DNA of 64,000 nt from Mastigias papua (taxonomy: Eukaryota; Cnidaria; Scyphozoa; Rhizostomeae; Mastigiidae): assembly GCA_964019165.1 (NCBI GenBank), contig OZ025283.1, forward strand, positions 12,718,063-12,782,062, in the 5' to 3' direction. The notes below the pieces were generated by a model that was not told where the DNA came from, ran no database searches, and saw only the letters and a program-made list of their open reading frames with translations. Within the stretch, counting starts at the first letter, position 1. The number at the start of each line of letters is the position of its first letter. Position numbers and translations under genes: made by a program. Positions 1 through 32,434 of the stretch are shown piece by piece.

Positions 1-2300
1 TGTTTGCCAAGTAAAACCTTTCAACTAAATGCTACTTTGGGGTGGAAGCATTTTGACTTAAAATGATTAGAATATTCTTCAGTGTCTCCCGTGTTCTATC
101 TGACATACTTGGAAAGGTTTGGATGATTCAGTCGAATTTTTGTGTTTATTACTTCAAAGTTATGACCAATAAGCATTTCAATTAAATGAATCCTTTCAGA
201 GTGATCTTCTGAATGCGTTTTCTGATGTTAGAGTAAAAGTTAAATTTCTACAGTTTGAAAAAAGTATTTCTAGAAAGCATGATCAGTTTTGTAAAGAATG
301 GTCATCTGAACTCACTATAGCTGAAGTGCTACCATCTTATGTATTTGAAATGAAATGAAACATGGCAGCAACAGAAATTTCTTACTCCCCTGATCCAGAA
401 AGAATAATGTGCCAATGCTTTTTATGTTGTAGAAGTAGGACTATAGAGTTTCTTATAAAAGGCTCTCACAGCAATCATTATGACAAACTTTGTCTCCTTA
501 ATTGTAAAGTTCATAAGCTGACAAAGCTAAGAAGCCTTTTTATTTAGCTGAATTTTGTTGCCTGTTGCCTAAAACAGTGGATGATTTTTAAGGGGAGCCA
601 GGGGGCCATCGCCCCCTGAAATAGCTTAGTAACCACTTTGGCATATAGGTGGGAAATTCTGCCAACTACAGTATGAACAGTCAGCATATCTATTGCACAG
701 AAGGCGGAATATTTACCCTCGGTATCTCCCAACAGATTTGACAAAATCTGCCACTGTTACCTACTTATGAAAGTGTCAAACTTTGCCTGAAAGCCATTCA
801 TTTTTTGGTGAATCCATTTGATATGTTTACCTTTCAAGCTTATGTAGACAACTATAATGTGAACTGATGGTATGTTATGTAAATGTGGTATATTTGCATT
901 ATATGTTTCCTCTAACTTTTCAAAGAAGATAAGTAGTGGGAAAAGCACAGTTCTTATAATTTTAGTTTGAATGCTTTAATTGGCAATTGGTAGCAAATGA
1001 GGAATCATGTTATAATGCATAGAGTTTATCATCCATTGGGCTTGCATATGGTGAACATTTGTTTAGAAGTAGCAATACAATTTCAAGAGAATACCATCAA
1101 CATTCAATTCTCACTAGTCTAAGTTTGCTTACTGATTTTCACTGTTAATGAAGAGAAATTGGCAAAGAATGTGTGACCTAGGTGTGAAATATGAAACTCT
1201 TTCCATTCCAACATTTCATTAATCATAATTTGTATCAGGATGATCACAATTATTATCCTCACAATCATTATTATTTACAATATTATTTCATCATAATCAT
1301 CATGGTCATCATCATAATTATCATCATTATCATCATCATTATCATTACTATGACTATCATTGTACAAAACCGTAATGTCTTAGGACTTAAGAATTTCTCA
1401 AAAAGAAATTGGATTTTCGTATAGAAATCAGCAAGCCTATTGAAAACTGCTCGATATCTTACTGCAATCTTGCAATTCTATCTATAGCCCCTCACTTAAA
1501 TTAACTTAAGTTAACCCCTTCGTTCATTGTTTTTTAGTTCATCCGAGTTTTATAAACTTGTAGATCATCGGAATATGTAGGAAAAAACTGATAATGATGG
1601 GGTTATAATTTTTTCGATTGTGAGAAAGGGAGTATCCTGCATTTATTTGAAGCATTTCTATTTGAAATCTTTCTCTCGTTTGTACAACTTAAAGTTTGTT
1701 AGGTTTTCTCGTTTGACCAACCACTCGGTTAATGTTATCGCTACTATTATCATCTAATAGCAGATTTTGTGTGTTCAATTACAATATTTCTTGTCTCGTT
1801 CAAAATGAAGTTTTATATACCAGTCATTATCTGAACCATAAAAACACCAAATTCCCTATTTATAGTCTTTGGATCAGTGCTTTACAGCCATTATTTCTAG
1901 ATGGTATTTATCAAATTATTTATTTCTTGTATCTTCAAATCTTTGAAGTTCGTATATCACTGCCAAGACCTGATTTAAATGGCAAATTATCCAAATCTGT
2001 ATCAGTTGTATGTTTTTTCGGTGAATTATCGGGTGCCTGGTTCATTACTTTGAACTTCTTCTTTACAATTTAGCATATTTCACATAGAAGCCTAGTCACT
2101 ATCGCGTTGTTTTCGTCATTTTTAGGCCATTTTTGTCATGTTTTCTGATAATTTGTAGCCTGAATATTTATCTCTGTTACTTGGTAGTAGCGTATATTCT
2201 TTGTTGTGCCCTTAAGGCTTATTTTACAACTCTATTTCGTGTTTTCTTTTACCTCTTCATCTCCGTAACGTTCGCTGTTTCAAGTGCTATTTCTATTGTT
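1..2300. other. AT-rich DNA without a supported gene
   Basis: I see no recognisable exon, RNA gene or mobile element end here. The open frames are short and have no family signature. The only local structure is an ATC/ATT-rich trinucleotide stretch at about 1261-1365. Confidence 0.5.
1261..1365. repeat. Degenerate ATC/ATT trinucleotide microsatellite
   Basis: The stretch is made mostly of ATC, ATT and TCA triplets with interruptions. An apparent poly-isoleucine frame across it is a product of the repeat. Confidence 0.8.
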
Positions 2301-2383
2301 TTACTCAAGAAATCCGCGGGGCTCTCAAAAACGCGGCTCGGAGCCGACAAATTTAGTGAAACAATAGAGCCTATTGTTATTGA

Positions 2384-2828
2384 CCAATCAGAGTGCTCTA
2401 TTTTAGCCCATTTGGTGGCTGCGGCTAGAGCCGCCAACTAGCACTTTTAGGTAGATTATGCAGCCTTTGGCCGCCAGCCGCCGTTTTTCGAAGGGGTTGG
2501 TCTCATTCATTGTCTATTAGCCAATCACATTTCAGTATTTTGGCCTCGTTGATTGTTAGGCTAGCCAATCAGAAGCTAGGTTTTTGAATGGCCTTTTGTC
2601 TGTGAGCCAATCAATTTGCTTTAGTGTAAAAAGGCCATTGACTACACTATCCAATCAAATTACACCATTTTGAATTTTGTCGTTATCTATTAGCCAATCA
2701 ATTTCAACCTTTTTATTATACCTTTAGCCAATGGTGGACCAGCTTTTGAATACTTATTCTTGGATAGACCAATGAGCTCTCGCTATTTTGATTATTTTTA
2801 TTGTGCTTCCTTTTGTTTTCTAGCCAAT
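2384..2828 (+). promoter_or_regulatory. Phased array of nine CCAAT boxes
   Basis: CCAAT occurs on the plus strand at 2384, 2521, 2565, 2607, 2651, 2694, 2728, 2769 and 2824, most often within AGCCAATCA. From 2521 to 2694 the spacing is 44, 42, 44 and 43 bases, then 34, 41 and 55. CCAAT is the core site of the NF-Y factor. The sequence between boxes is only weakly alike, so this is either a decayed minisatellite of about 43 bp whose CCAAT core is best kept, or a real regulatory array. A short CG-rich stretch (2317-2500) with small palindromes precedes it. No adjacent gene could be identified. Confidence 0.45.
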
Positions 2829-2956
2829 CAGCGTGGCTCTTTTGAGGCCTACGGTTGGTTCCATGCCAGAAAGACGGGGGTAAGAAATCAGTCTATTTAT
2901 ATTCTCATCTATTGTTCTTTCATTCGTCTACTTACAATTTACTTTCTACTCTACTT

Positions 2957-3025
2957 GGCCTAATCGATGTAAGAGTTGTAAAGATAAGTTAGACTTACCT
3001 TTACAACCCTTAGACCGATTAGGCC
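2957..3025. repeat. 69-nt inverted repeat forming a near-perfect hairpin
   Basis: The left arm begins GGCCTAATCG and the right arm ends CGATTAGGCC. About 31 bases on each side pair with four mismatches and a loop of about 5 nt. Three of the mismatches are of the kind that become G-U wobbles if the minus strand is transcribed, leaving one true mismatch. A smaller hairpin (GGCCATT with AATGGCC) follows at about 3022-3041. It could be a foldback element or a structured RNA precursor. No transcription evidence is visible. Confidence 0.6.
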
Positions 3026-3041
3026 ATTACAAAAAATGGCC

Positions 3042-4423
3042 TAAGAGACTATGTTGATGAGACGAAGGGTGTAGCAAGTTAACGTAGGGTTTTAATCAAA
3101 GTTCAACAAGAAGAGCTCATTGAGTTTGAAGAAAACCCCTCGTTAAATTAAAACACCCAGACGCTACATCAAAATAATCTCAAATTGTCAGCCTAAATTA
3201 CTCTACAATAATAGCAAAATTGATGTAGGAAAACATATGAACGTAGCCACAGGAAGGGGTCTTCAATTAGGTATTTGATCTGCTAAAGTTTTAGATGAAT
3301 TAAACAAACCGTGGAAGGCTAAATTGGTGAAATAAACGAGCATTATATTGGAGACTTCAATCAGTTTTCTAAGTATATTAGAGTATGGTAAATATTAGGT
3401 CTGTGTTAAAGGGAGTATATCCTTGTAGAATCGTAGAGATAAAGTAAAATGGTGAGCTCAGACATGTTACTTTACCTCTAGCGAAAAAGGACATTTTCCT
3501 ACTCTCTGAGAACTAGTAATATATAGCAAGCCTAATTGGAAACGTAATTGGTGATCAATGATACATATAATTAATTAGCTATGGGCCTATGGCTACGTTC
3601 AAAAATAAAGACACAGCCTAATAATTTATTAAACACTAAGTTGTCCTTTTGATTTTATTGATAGTAGTTCATCAAATATTCTTCATCATCTTCTTATACA
3701 TCAGTTTGTCTTTTCTTCACTTACCATCGTTGTTCTCCTCCTGAAAATAGAATTAAAAGCCAGCAAACACGTAGACGACTGGATTGGAAATTGCAATGAG
3801 CTTCAAAGGAAGTACGATGAGTATTCGGCTCATGGTTTAGAAGTGAAGTTGCAGCATAAGATCCATGTCGAAAGTAGCGTTTTCATTCCTGATTAAAATC
3901 ATATGTGTGAAGCATGATACATAATTCGGATAACATTGTAACACCAGTCACTCAAGGTAGGCAAAGCATTTCTCTATTCTAGATCGAAGAAAGTTAGGCC
4001 ATGTGTTAGAATGACTGGCATGTCGAATTTAGCGCACGTGTGATTTTCGATTTACCCTTTGTTTAAAGGAGCTTTCGGAACAATAGGTAATTTCAGGGCT
4101 CCTTTGTTCAGAGTACAAAATATGCATGGTGAGAATAGAAGTGGCGCAACGTAATGATGTCCGTTTGAAAGTTTGTGGTTGCTAAGGTGCCTCGTATCTG
4201 CTTGATCTCGCTCTTCACTCTGTATCATATGAAGTATATATCATGACAGAAATTGTGATGCGTTTTTGATGAACTTACATGCAAAAGAACGATTTACATG
4301 CAAAATATTTCTTTTTGGAGTTGATAAGATTTTGCTTCTCAAAGTCGTTCAAAAGCAATCCGGACAGAAAAGATGGCAGCAATTGGTGAAATATCTCACA
4401 ACTTAGCAACAGTTGGTGAAATC
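3042..4423. other. No gene seen
   Basis: AT-rich sequence with no exon, repeat array or mobile element signature that I could recognise on either strand. Confidence 0.45.
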
Positions 4424-4511
4424 TACCCTACTCCATACACCATCCACCCTACTCCATATACCATCCACCCTACTCCATATACCATCCACCCTACTCCATA
4501 TACCATCCACC
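4424..4511. repeat. 21-bp minisatellite, about four units
   Basis: The unit CCATCCACCCTACTCCATATA recurs four times with one or two changes, starting in TACCCTACTCCATACA and fading into CCATCCACCGTCAAC. Confidence 0.9.
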
Positions 4512-6122
4512 GTCAACTACCAACCATCTAACAACAACCACTAGCCGCACCCTTTTTCCATAAGTAATGAGAGATTCACGCCGTTGTTGCTCACCGTTTC
4601 CTTGTTAGATGCTTTTTGAAGTCATTTTGTACTTTAGAAAAGTATTTTGGTTTATGAAAGATGAGGCCCAGCAATATTCAAATAATTTTTGTCTGTATAC
4701 GTTATGTAGCCATGTCGTGTACTGTGACAAGGTAGAGGTATTAATGTGAGGATTCCTGAAGTTAGATCGTTTTGCTGGCTACACGCTTTTATAGGAAAAA
4801 CGCATATGAAAAACGTTAGGCTCAAATCAGCCAAAAATTGAGACACACACGCAGACTGAGCTTCAACAGTAAACTTGAAAAACTGTCTTTACAGGAAATT
4901 GTTTATTAAGCTGGAAATGAAATAGAAGCAACTTCCGTCTCTGGGGTGTTTTTAGTTAAACATTTTATTTCTTGTATCACAGTGCCTAGTTGTTATAGGA
5001 AAGTTGAAGAATTTTAGGAATCGTTTACGGTTAGATTTCGCAAAATATCAAGAAACATCCACCCTGAAGGCAGAAAGTTGCTTTTATACCAGAAACCGTG
5101 TAGCGGGGATGTTCCAATAAACGTATCTTAACTGAAAATTCTCCCAATGTTATTGGATATGTGATACTACTCTTCTTAGCTAATTGAAATTGAGATATAA
5201 CCAGTAAGGAAGGAAATATTTATTAAAGTTGAACTTACATTAGGAACGTCTAATAGACCATTTTTGCATGATAGGTTCCACTGTGACTCTGTCGACTGCA
5301 AAATGAACTCTTTCTCAAACTAGCTGTTTCTGTTTGGCTCTGAATAAGCATATGACTGTGAATAATGATCTTTTAAGGATGGACTTTAATCTCCTTCATT
5401 TCCTCCGGCCTCTTAATTGGAGCTCTTCTGTCCTTGAAAGGAAGTAAAAAGTTCTGGAAATCTCTCTGAGAAGTCTTGGAAAACCGCTGACAAAACTCTA
5501 ATTTCATTGTAATTGATAATCCTTTTTAACTCCTTTGGTGTATATCGACATCTAACTTTAGTAGTTATTAGTATTATTATTGATGTTAGAAATTACGTCA
5601 CTGGTGCAATATACTAATCATACAATACCAGACTCCTTTCTCTCGACTCCCATTGTATCTATTCAACTTCTCATATTTCAAAAGACCAGTTTTCAATCTT
5701 TATTTTTCTTTTTGATATCATAGTGCTTAATTGGTCTTATGAGCGTAATGAACTTCAGGTCCATACTACTCATTCAAAATGTGGTTTAATTCATGATTAT
5801 AAAGTGAAGATGTAAAGCCAAACCTGCGAAGTGAATTTCTTTCATCTGTACTTTCCCGTACGTAGATTTCAGTGAGCTTCCATTTGATCAGGATTTTTAG
5901 GCCAACTATTAATAAAGACAAAATGGAATTTCACTTTACAGTCCGACATGTATACAATATTATGGATATTTAACTTCAATATCAAATATATTTACTGATT
6001 TCACCACTTCAGTGCTGTTGTATGGTGTACATATCAGTCTGATTCCAGGTTATTCATATTTAAATGGAGCGATCATGACAGTCTTTGTCATACTATAGGT
6101 AATTATAATGATGATTTTAGAG
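4512..6122. other. No gene seen
   Basis: AT-rich sequence, with no conserved peptide in any frame and no clear repeat boundary. Confidence 0.45.
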
Positions 6123-6574
6123 TTACCGTATTTACTCTATTATTCCCGCTTCTCTTTTATTCCCGCCTCTCTAGTAATCCCGCCTTTATTTCATAGGTTG
6201 AACGAATAATCCCGCCTCTCCAGTAATCCCGCATGCGGGATTGCAACGACTAATTGTTATTTGTATTATTATTGCTGTTGTTTTTGTAGTTATTGTTTTT
6301 ATTGTTTAAAAAAGTATTTCGAAAAAAGGTATTACTATTATTGGTATATTATTATGAACTTTCTCGAAATTGTATGTTTTTTTATCTGATTTGTCCCAAT
6401 CATGTTAGGTATGTTGAGGAGAATTTTTAGTTGAAACCGTATCTGCAGCTTGACTTCAAGGCATTGACAAAATAATCCCGCCTCTCCAATATACCCGCCT
6501 CTCTAATAATCCCGCCTTTTTAATGAGGTTGAAATAGTAATCCCGCAGCCGGAATAATAGAGTAAATACGGTAA
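6123..6574. mobile_element. MITE-like element with 24-bp terminal inverted repeats
   Basis: TTACCGTATTTACTCTATTA starts the left end, and the same 24 bases occur perfectly inverted at 6551-6574. The element is 452 bp with no coding capacity. Its interior carries about ten short direct repeats around TCCCGCCTCTC, clustered near both ends in the same orientation. It is a non-autonomous DNA transposon by structure. The target site may be TA or TTA, and the superfamily is unassigned. Confidence 0.85.
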
Positions 6575-6649
6575 ATATGGAAGAAGTAAGTCACCATGAA
6601 TATATATAAAGTTAAATATATAAATATATAATATATAAATAAAGTCAGT

Positions 6650-7920
6650 TACATTACCATTCCTTGGTCGTTGCCTCATCTATAGTAACTGTAGTAATAT
6701 ATTTAAATATATTAAAAAAACAAACCTCTTTCGTGGTCTCTTCTTTTCCAATCCAGTTTGTATCAATTAATTTTGTGTTGGATACATTCGTTGTTCGAAG
6801 TGAATGAAGGAGGACAGACATATATATTATAAAACAAACCCCTTTCATGCTATCTTCTTTTCCAGTCTTTCCAATCCAACTCGTGTCAATTAATTTTGTG
6901 TTCGATACATTCGTTGTTCGACATGTATGAAGGAAGACAGATATATATATTAATAAACAAACCTCTTTCATGGTCTCTTCTTTTCCAGTCTTTCCACTCC
7001 AGCTTGTATCAATTTATTTTGTGTTGAATACATTCTTTGTTCGAAATGAATGAAGGAGGACAGATATATAAATTAAAAAACAAACCTCTTTCATGGTATC
7101 TTCTTTTCCAGCCTTTCCACTCCAGCTTGTATCAATTTATTTTGTGTTGAATACATTCTTTGTTCGAAATGAATGAAGGGGGACAGATATATATATTAAA
7201 AAGCAAACCTCTTTCGTGATATCTTCTTTTCCAGTCTTTCCACTCCAGCTTGTATCAATTTATTTTGTGTTGAATACATTCTTTGTTCGAAATGAATGAA
7301 GGAGGACAGATATATAAATTAAAAAACAAACCTCTTTCATGGTATCTTCTTTTCCAGTCTTTCCACTCCAGCTTGTATCAATTTATTTTGTGTTGAATAC
7401 ATTCTTTGTTCGAAATGAATGAAGGGGGACAGATATATATTAATAAACAAACCTCTTTCATGGTATCTTCTTTTCCAGTCTTTCCACTCCAGCTTGTATC
7501 AATTTATTTTGTGTTGAATACATTCTTTGTTCGAAATGAATGAAGGAGGACAGATATATAAATTAAAAAACAAACCTCTTTCATGGTATCTTCTTTTCCA
7601 GTCTTTCCACTCCAGCTTGTATCAATTTATTTTGTGTTGAATACATTCTTTGTTCGAAATGAATGAAGGAGGACAGATATATAAATTAAAAAACAAACCT
7701 CTTTCATGGTATCTTCTTTTCCAGTCTTTCCACTCCAGCTTGTATCAATTTATTTTGTGTTGAATACATTCTTTGTTCGAAATGAATGAAGGAGGACAGA
7801 TATATAAATTAAAAAACAAACCTCTTTCATGGTATCTTCTTTTCCAGTCTTTCCAATCCAACTCGTGTCAATTAATTTTGTGTTGGATACATTCGTTGCT
7901 CGAAATGAATGAAGGAGGAC

Positions 7921-7954
<34 letters not shown>

Positions 7955-8199
7955 TAAAAAGCAAACCTCTTTCATGGTATCTTCTTTTCCAGTCTTTCCA
8001 ATCCAACTCGTGTCAATTAATTTTGTGTTGGATACATTCGTTGTTCGAAATGAATGAAGGAGGACAGATATATATATATATATATATATTAAAAACAAAC
8101 CTCTTTCATGGTATCTTCTTTTCCAGTCTTTCCAATCCAACTCGTGTCAATTAATTTTGTGTTGGATACATTCGTTGCTCGAAATGAATGAAGGAGGAC

Positions 8200-8241
<42 letters not shown>

Positions 8242-8640
8242 TAAAAAACAAACCTCTTTCATGGTATCTTCTTTTCCAGTCTTTCCAATCCAACTCGTGT
8301 CAATTAATTTTGTGTTGGATACATTCGTTGCTCGAAATGAATGAAGGAGGACAGATATATATATATATAAATTAAAAAGCAAACCTCTTTCATGGTATCT
8401 TCTTTTCCAGTCTTTCCAATCCAACTCGTGTCAATTAATTTTGTGTTGGATACATTCGTTGTTCGAAATGAATGAAGGAGGACAGATATATATATATATA
8501 TTAAAAACAAACCTCCTTCATGGTATCTTCTTTTCCAGTCTTTCCAATCTAGCTCGTGTGCGTTAATTTTGTGTTTAATATACTCTTTTGCCGACGTCTC
8601 ATCAGGTCTAATACATAGTTTATTGAAGTAGACATATATA
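6650..8640. repeat. 123-bp tandem satellite, about 15 units
   Basis: The unit start CAAACCTCTTTC occurs at 6721, 6835, 6958, 7081, 7204, 7327, 7448, 7571, 7694, 7817, 7962, 8096, 8249, 8380 and 8508. The basic period is 123 bp. From 7817 rightward the units grow to 128-153 bp because a TATA microsatellite inside each unit has expanded. Two unit subtypes exist: one with CCACTCCAGCTTG in the middle block (6990-7750), one with CCAATCCAACTCG at both edges. A diverged sixteenth unit follows at about 8680. Confidence 0.95.
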
Positions 8641-8699
8641 AGTTTACTTTCCAAGAAATAACATGTATAATTTGGAAATTTAACCTTTTTCTTGGTCTA

Positions 8700-14939
<6,240 letters not shown>

Positions 14940-14940
<1 letters not shown>

Positions 14941-15060
14941 TGGGGGGGGGGGGGGGTCATTCGAGGGAGGCTTAGTAACAATATGAACTTCTAGCATAGG
15001 GGTTATTCGAGGGGCGGATTTGTCATAGAGGGGGGACAACCTGAGCATTTACGGTGAGTT
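14940..15060. mobile_element. One-ended fragment of an ACCGTAAAT-type MITE
   Basis: Read on the minus strand, the segment starts ACCGTAAATGCTCAGG and continues with CCCCTCGAATAACCCC-like blocks. This is the same end and block pattern as the elements at 47448-47758 and 59967-60251. It stops in a 15-base G run (14942-14956). The other end is not evident. Confidence 0.5.
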
Positions 15061-15904
15061 CCCAAATCTTTACAAAAGCCTCTAAAGAAAACTCATCTCT
15101 TCAATGCCCATACTATATCACACTATAAAGGTGCAGGGCTGATTTCATTTCAGCACTCTGAAGAAATTCCCCACCGTAAAGTTTCGTTCCAGGACGCATG
15201 CATGCATTATCAAGCAAAAGACTCAAGACAAACATTTCTGATCCCTTCTATCCCTATTCCATGATGCACTACTGGAGGTTTTCATTGTCCAAAGATCTTT
15301 ATATGACTTTTTATATCACGCCCTCTGATTCCCTAATGTTCCAATTAAAGACGGGTAACTTCACAGGAACAGTGCCAGCCAGAAAGTATTGCAAAATAAT
15401 GGATAAAATTCGACCCATTGATGAAAGACTATGAGATAAAAACAAGGCTAAAATGGAACGTCAGTTAGTTATATGCTTAACGATGCCAGCATGATTAGTG
15501 AAGGTGATATTTTGAGCAGCCATGTAATAATTTTAAATGATTTGTCTGTGATAACAAGAAAAAAAATCATCCACTTTATCAGATATCTGGTCAAAAGCTT
15601 ACCTCTTTGATAATTGTAAGTATTTCCCAGAAAAGTATAGTGTTGGCTAAAAGGCCTGTTTCTAACTATCAATTTCAAGGATAACCGAGTATTCCAAAAG
15701 GCAGTTTTAGATTATATCGAGGGATAGATTTAACTACATTACGTGATCAAAACGATCAGCTTTTGCCTTCAGTAAGGATTTCTATTGACTTATACTTGCA
15801 CCAACATACATTGTGTTAAGAGAATTTTTGCATTTAACCAACTAATCTGATGTTTGCTCAAGAAGCGATGTAATACTTTCGGATATTACAAATAATGCAA
15901 TAAA
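15061..15904. other. No gene seen
   Basis: AT-rich sequence downstream of the ZW10 stop codon. No domain is recognisable in any frame. Confidence 0.45.
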
Positions 15905-16320
15905 GGTAAAGGATGACAGGTAGAGAGGAAGAAAGGTAGGAAGGAAGAACAGCAGGTAGGAAAAGGGTAGGAGGAAGAGAAGAAAGGAGGAAATAAGTAA
16001 GAAGAAAGAAAGATAACGAGGAAGAAAAGTGGGTAGGAAAAGGGTAGGAGGAAGAGAAGTAAGGAGGAAATAAGTAAGAAGAAAGAAAGGTAACGAGGAA
16101 GAAAAGAAGGTAGGAAGATAGGAAAGGAGAAAGAGAAGTAAGGAGGAAATAAGTAAGAAGAAAGAAAGGAAAGGAGAAAGAGAAGTAAGGAGGAAATAAG
16201 TAAGAAGAAAGAAAGGAAAGGAGAAAGAGAAGTAAGGAGGAAATAAGTAAGAAGAAAGAAAGGTAACGAGGAAGAAAAGAAGGTAGGAAGATATGAAAGG
16301 AGAAAGAGAGGAAAGAAGGA
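15905..16320. repeat. Polypurine tract with internal tandem repeats
   Basis: About 415 bases are almost only A and G on the plus strand. A block around GGAAATAAGTAAGAAGAAAG recurs at about 15988, 16067, 16145, 16190 and 16239. It begins about 130 bases past the ZW10 stop, so ZW10 transcripts may carry it as a CU-rich 3' UTR. Serine/leucine/phenylalanine-rich frames on the minus strand (up to 209 codons) come from the repeat. Confidence 0.9.
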
Positions 16321-16452
16321 AGGCAAATAGATAGCATAGCTAGTAAGTAGACCTGCAGATTGTAGCATTGACCACAGTTGATAAAAAAACAAGCTAATGG
16401 AATTTGCATGATATTAACAATTGATAAATGATTATATCCAAATGTGTACAAA

Positions 16453-31149
<14,697 letters not shown>

Positions 31150-32434
31150 TTTGAAAATCTCAAATATTCACGAAGTAAAAATCGGCGCCAAAATTTGCGT
31201 GAAAACGAGACTGTGGTCCAAAATTGAAATTTTTTTAATATCTTTGGTTTTAGTGCTTTACAATCATTTCCGTTTTTTGTCAAATACGTCTCAAATTCAG
31301 AGGTTTTGAAGATTTGCTCTAACCAAGCGCACTAACATATCACCAAATATCCTTTTATGGCTTTCTCTCATTCAAAAGAGTTTTCAATAAGCAGGCAAAG
31401 CATTTGGTACTCAACAAAGCGTTCTGCTGAATGAGCTAGTAGGTCTACGACATTATAGCAATTTTAACTCTTCTTCCAGAATGTTCGTCGATTTTAAGCT
31501 CTTCATAAAAAAATTTACAACCAAAGCCACTGGCAGCTACCAATTTCCTCCCAGCCAGCATAAGAACATAAGAACATAAGAACTGCAATGCTAAATTAGA
31601 ATAACTTTGGCAGGAGACATAACTTTGATACAAAACGTGAGTAAATTTGATAAAATTAAATACCTTAGCAATTTACGACAGTATTTCTGAATATAATGGC
31701 AACTAAAAGGGAACTAGGCAGGAGCTGACAAAAATAGTGAAGTCACAAGGAAATAACATTTAAGATTTGAGTAAGCAATATCGTGTTCTGAATATCATTC
31801 AATATCACCCTAAAAACGTAATGCCACATTTCTTTAAATCGTAACAAAGTATCCAATTTTACTTCAATATGCTCTCCAGTCTTTAAACTCTTGGCCATCA
31901 TCATCATTGAAATTTTTCCCAAGGCCATTGGCAATAATATGGCTTTCTTTGTGAGGGATATAGCAGTGAACGACAGTGAAAACTACATTAAATCTCAATT
32001 CATTAGACGATACATTGGCCGAAAATATAAGACAAATCTTGGTAAAGAATCGCATCACATGAAACCAGGGTCAGAATTACAGAAAGGTCACTTTTAGATT
32101 CAAGTGCTCTAGGGTGGGTGTAGGGGTGGGTGTAGTGGTGGGTGTAGAGATGGGTGTGATAACTAATTTACGAAGACTCTAGCCCCGGGTAGAATAGATT
32201 CCAGTAGTAAAACCTTTGAAAATGACAAAAAAGGCAGATGGAAAGGGTGACAAAACATAAGTGGGTTTTCCTTTCAATACCCCGTGATAAGTAATTAACT
32301 CTATACCGACAAGAAAGGCCATTTAAAGTCCTAACTCTGATAGAAGTCAAAATGTAACTTGGGAATTCTCTATGTTAGCAAATATATTCATTATAATTAT
32401 AAACAAATCAATTTAATCTAAAAGAATACAAAGC
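31150..32434. other. Intergenic: ZW10 promoter side and V-ATPase C 3' side
   Basis: About 1.3 kb between the ZW10 start codon and the V-ATPase C stop codon. It must hold the ZW10 promoter and the V-ATPase C 3' UTR. A GGTGGGTGTAG minisatellite of about four units lies at 32111-32158. I saw no convincing TATA box. Confidence 0.6.

Noticed and set aside
3060..3180. A second large inverted repeat after the hairpin
   Set aside because: Only short scattered complementarity was found when the arms were compared.
7868..8654. Overlapping frames across the 123-bp satellite with a recurring NTKLIDTSWIGKTGKEDTM segment
   Set aside because: The 123-base unit is a multiple of three, so frames persist by arithmetic. 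The central units carry a stop in that frame and the TA runs vary in length, so I see no sign of coding.
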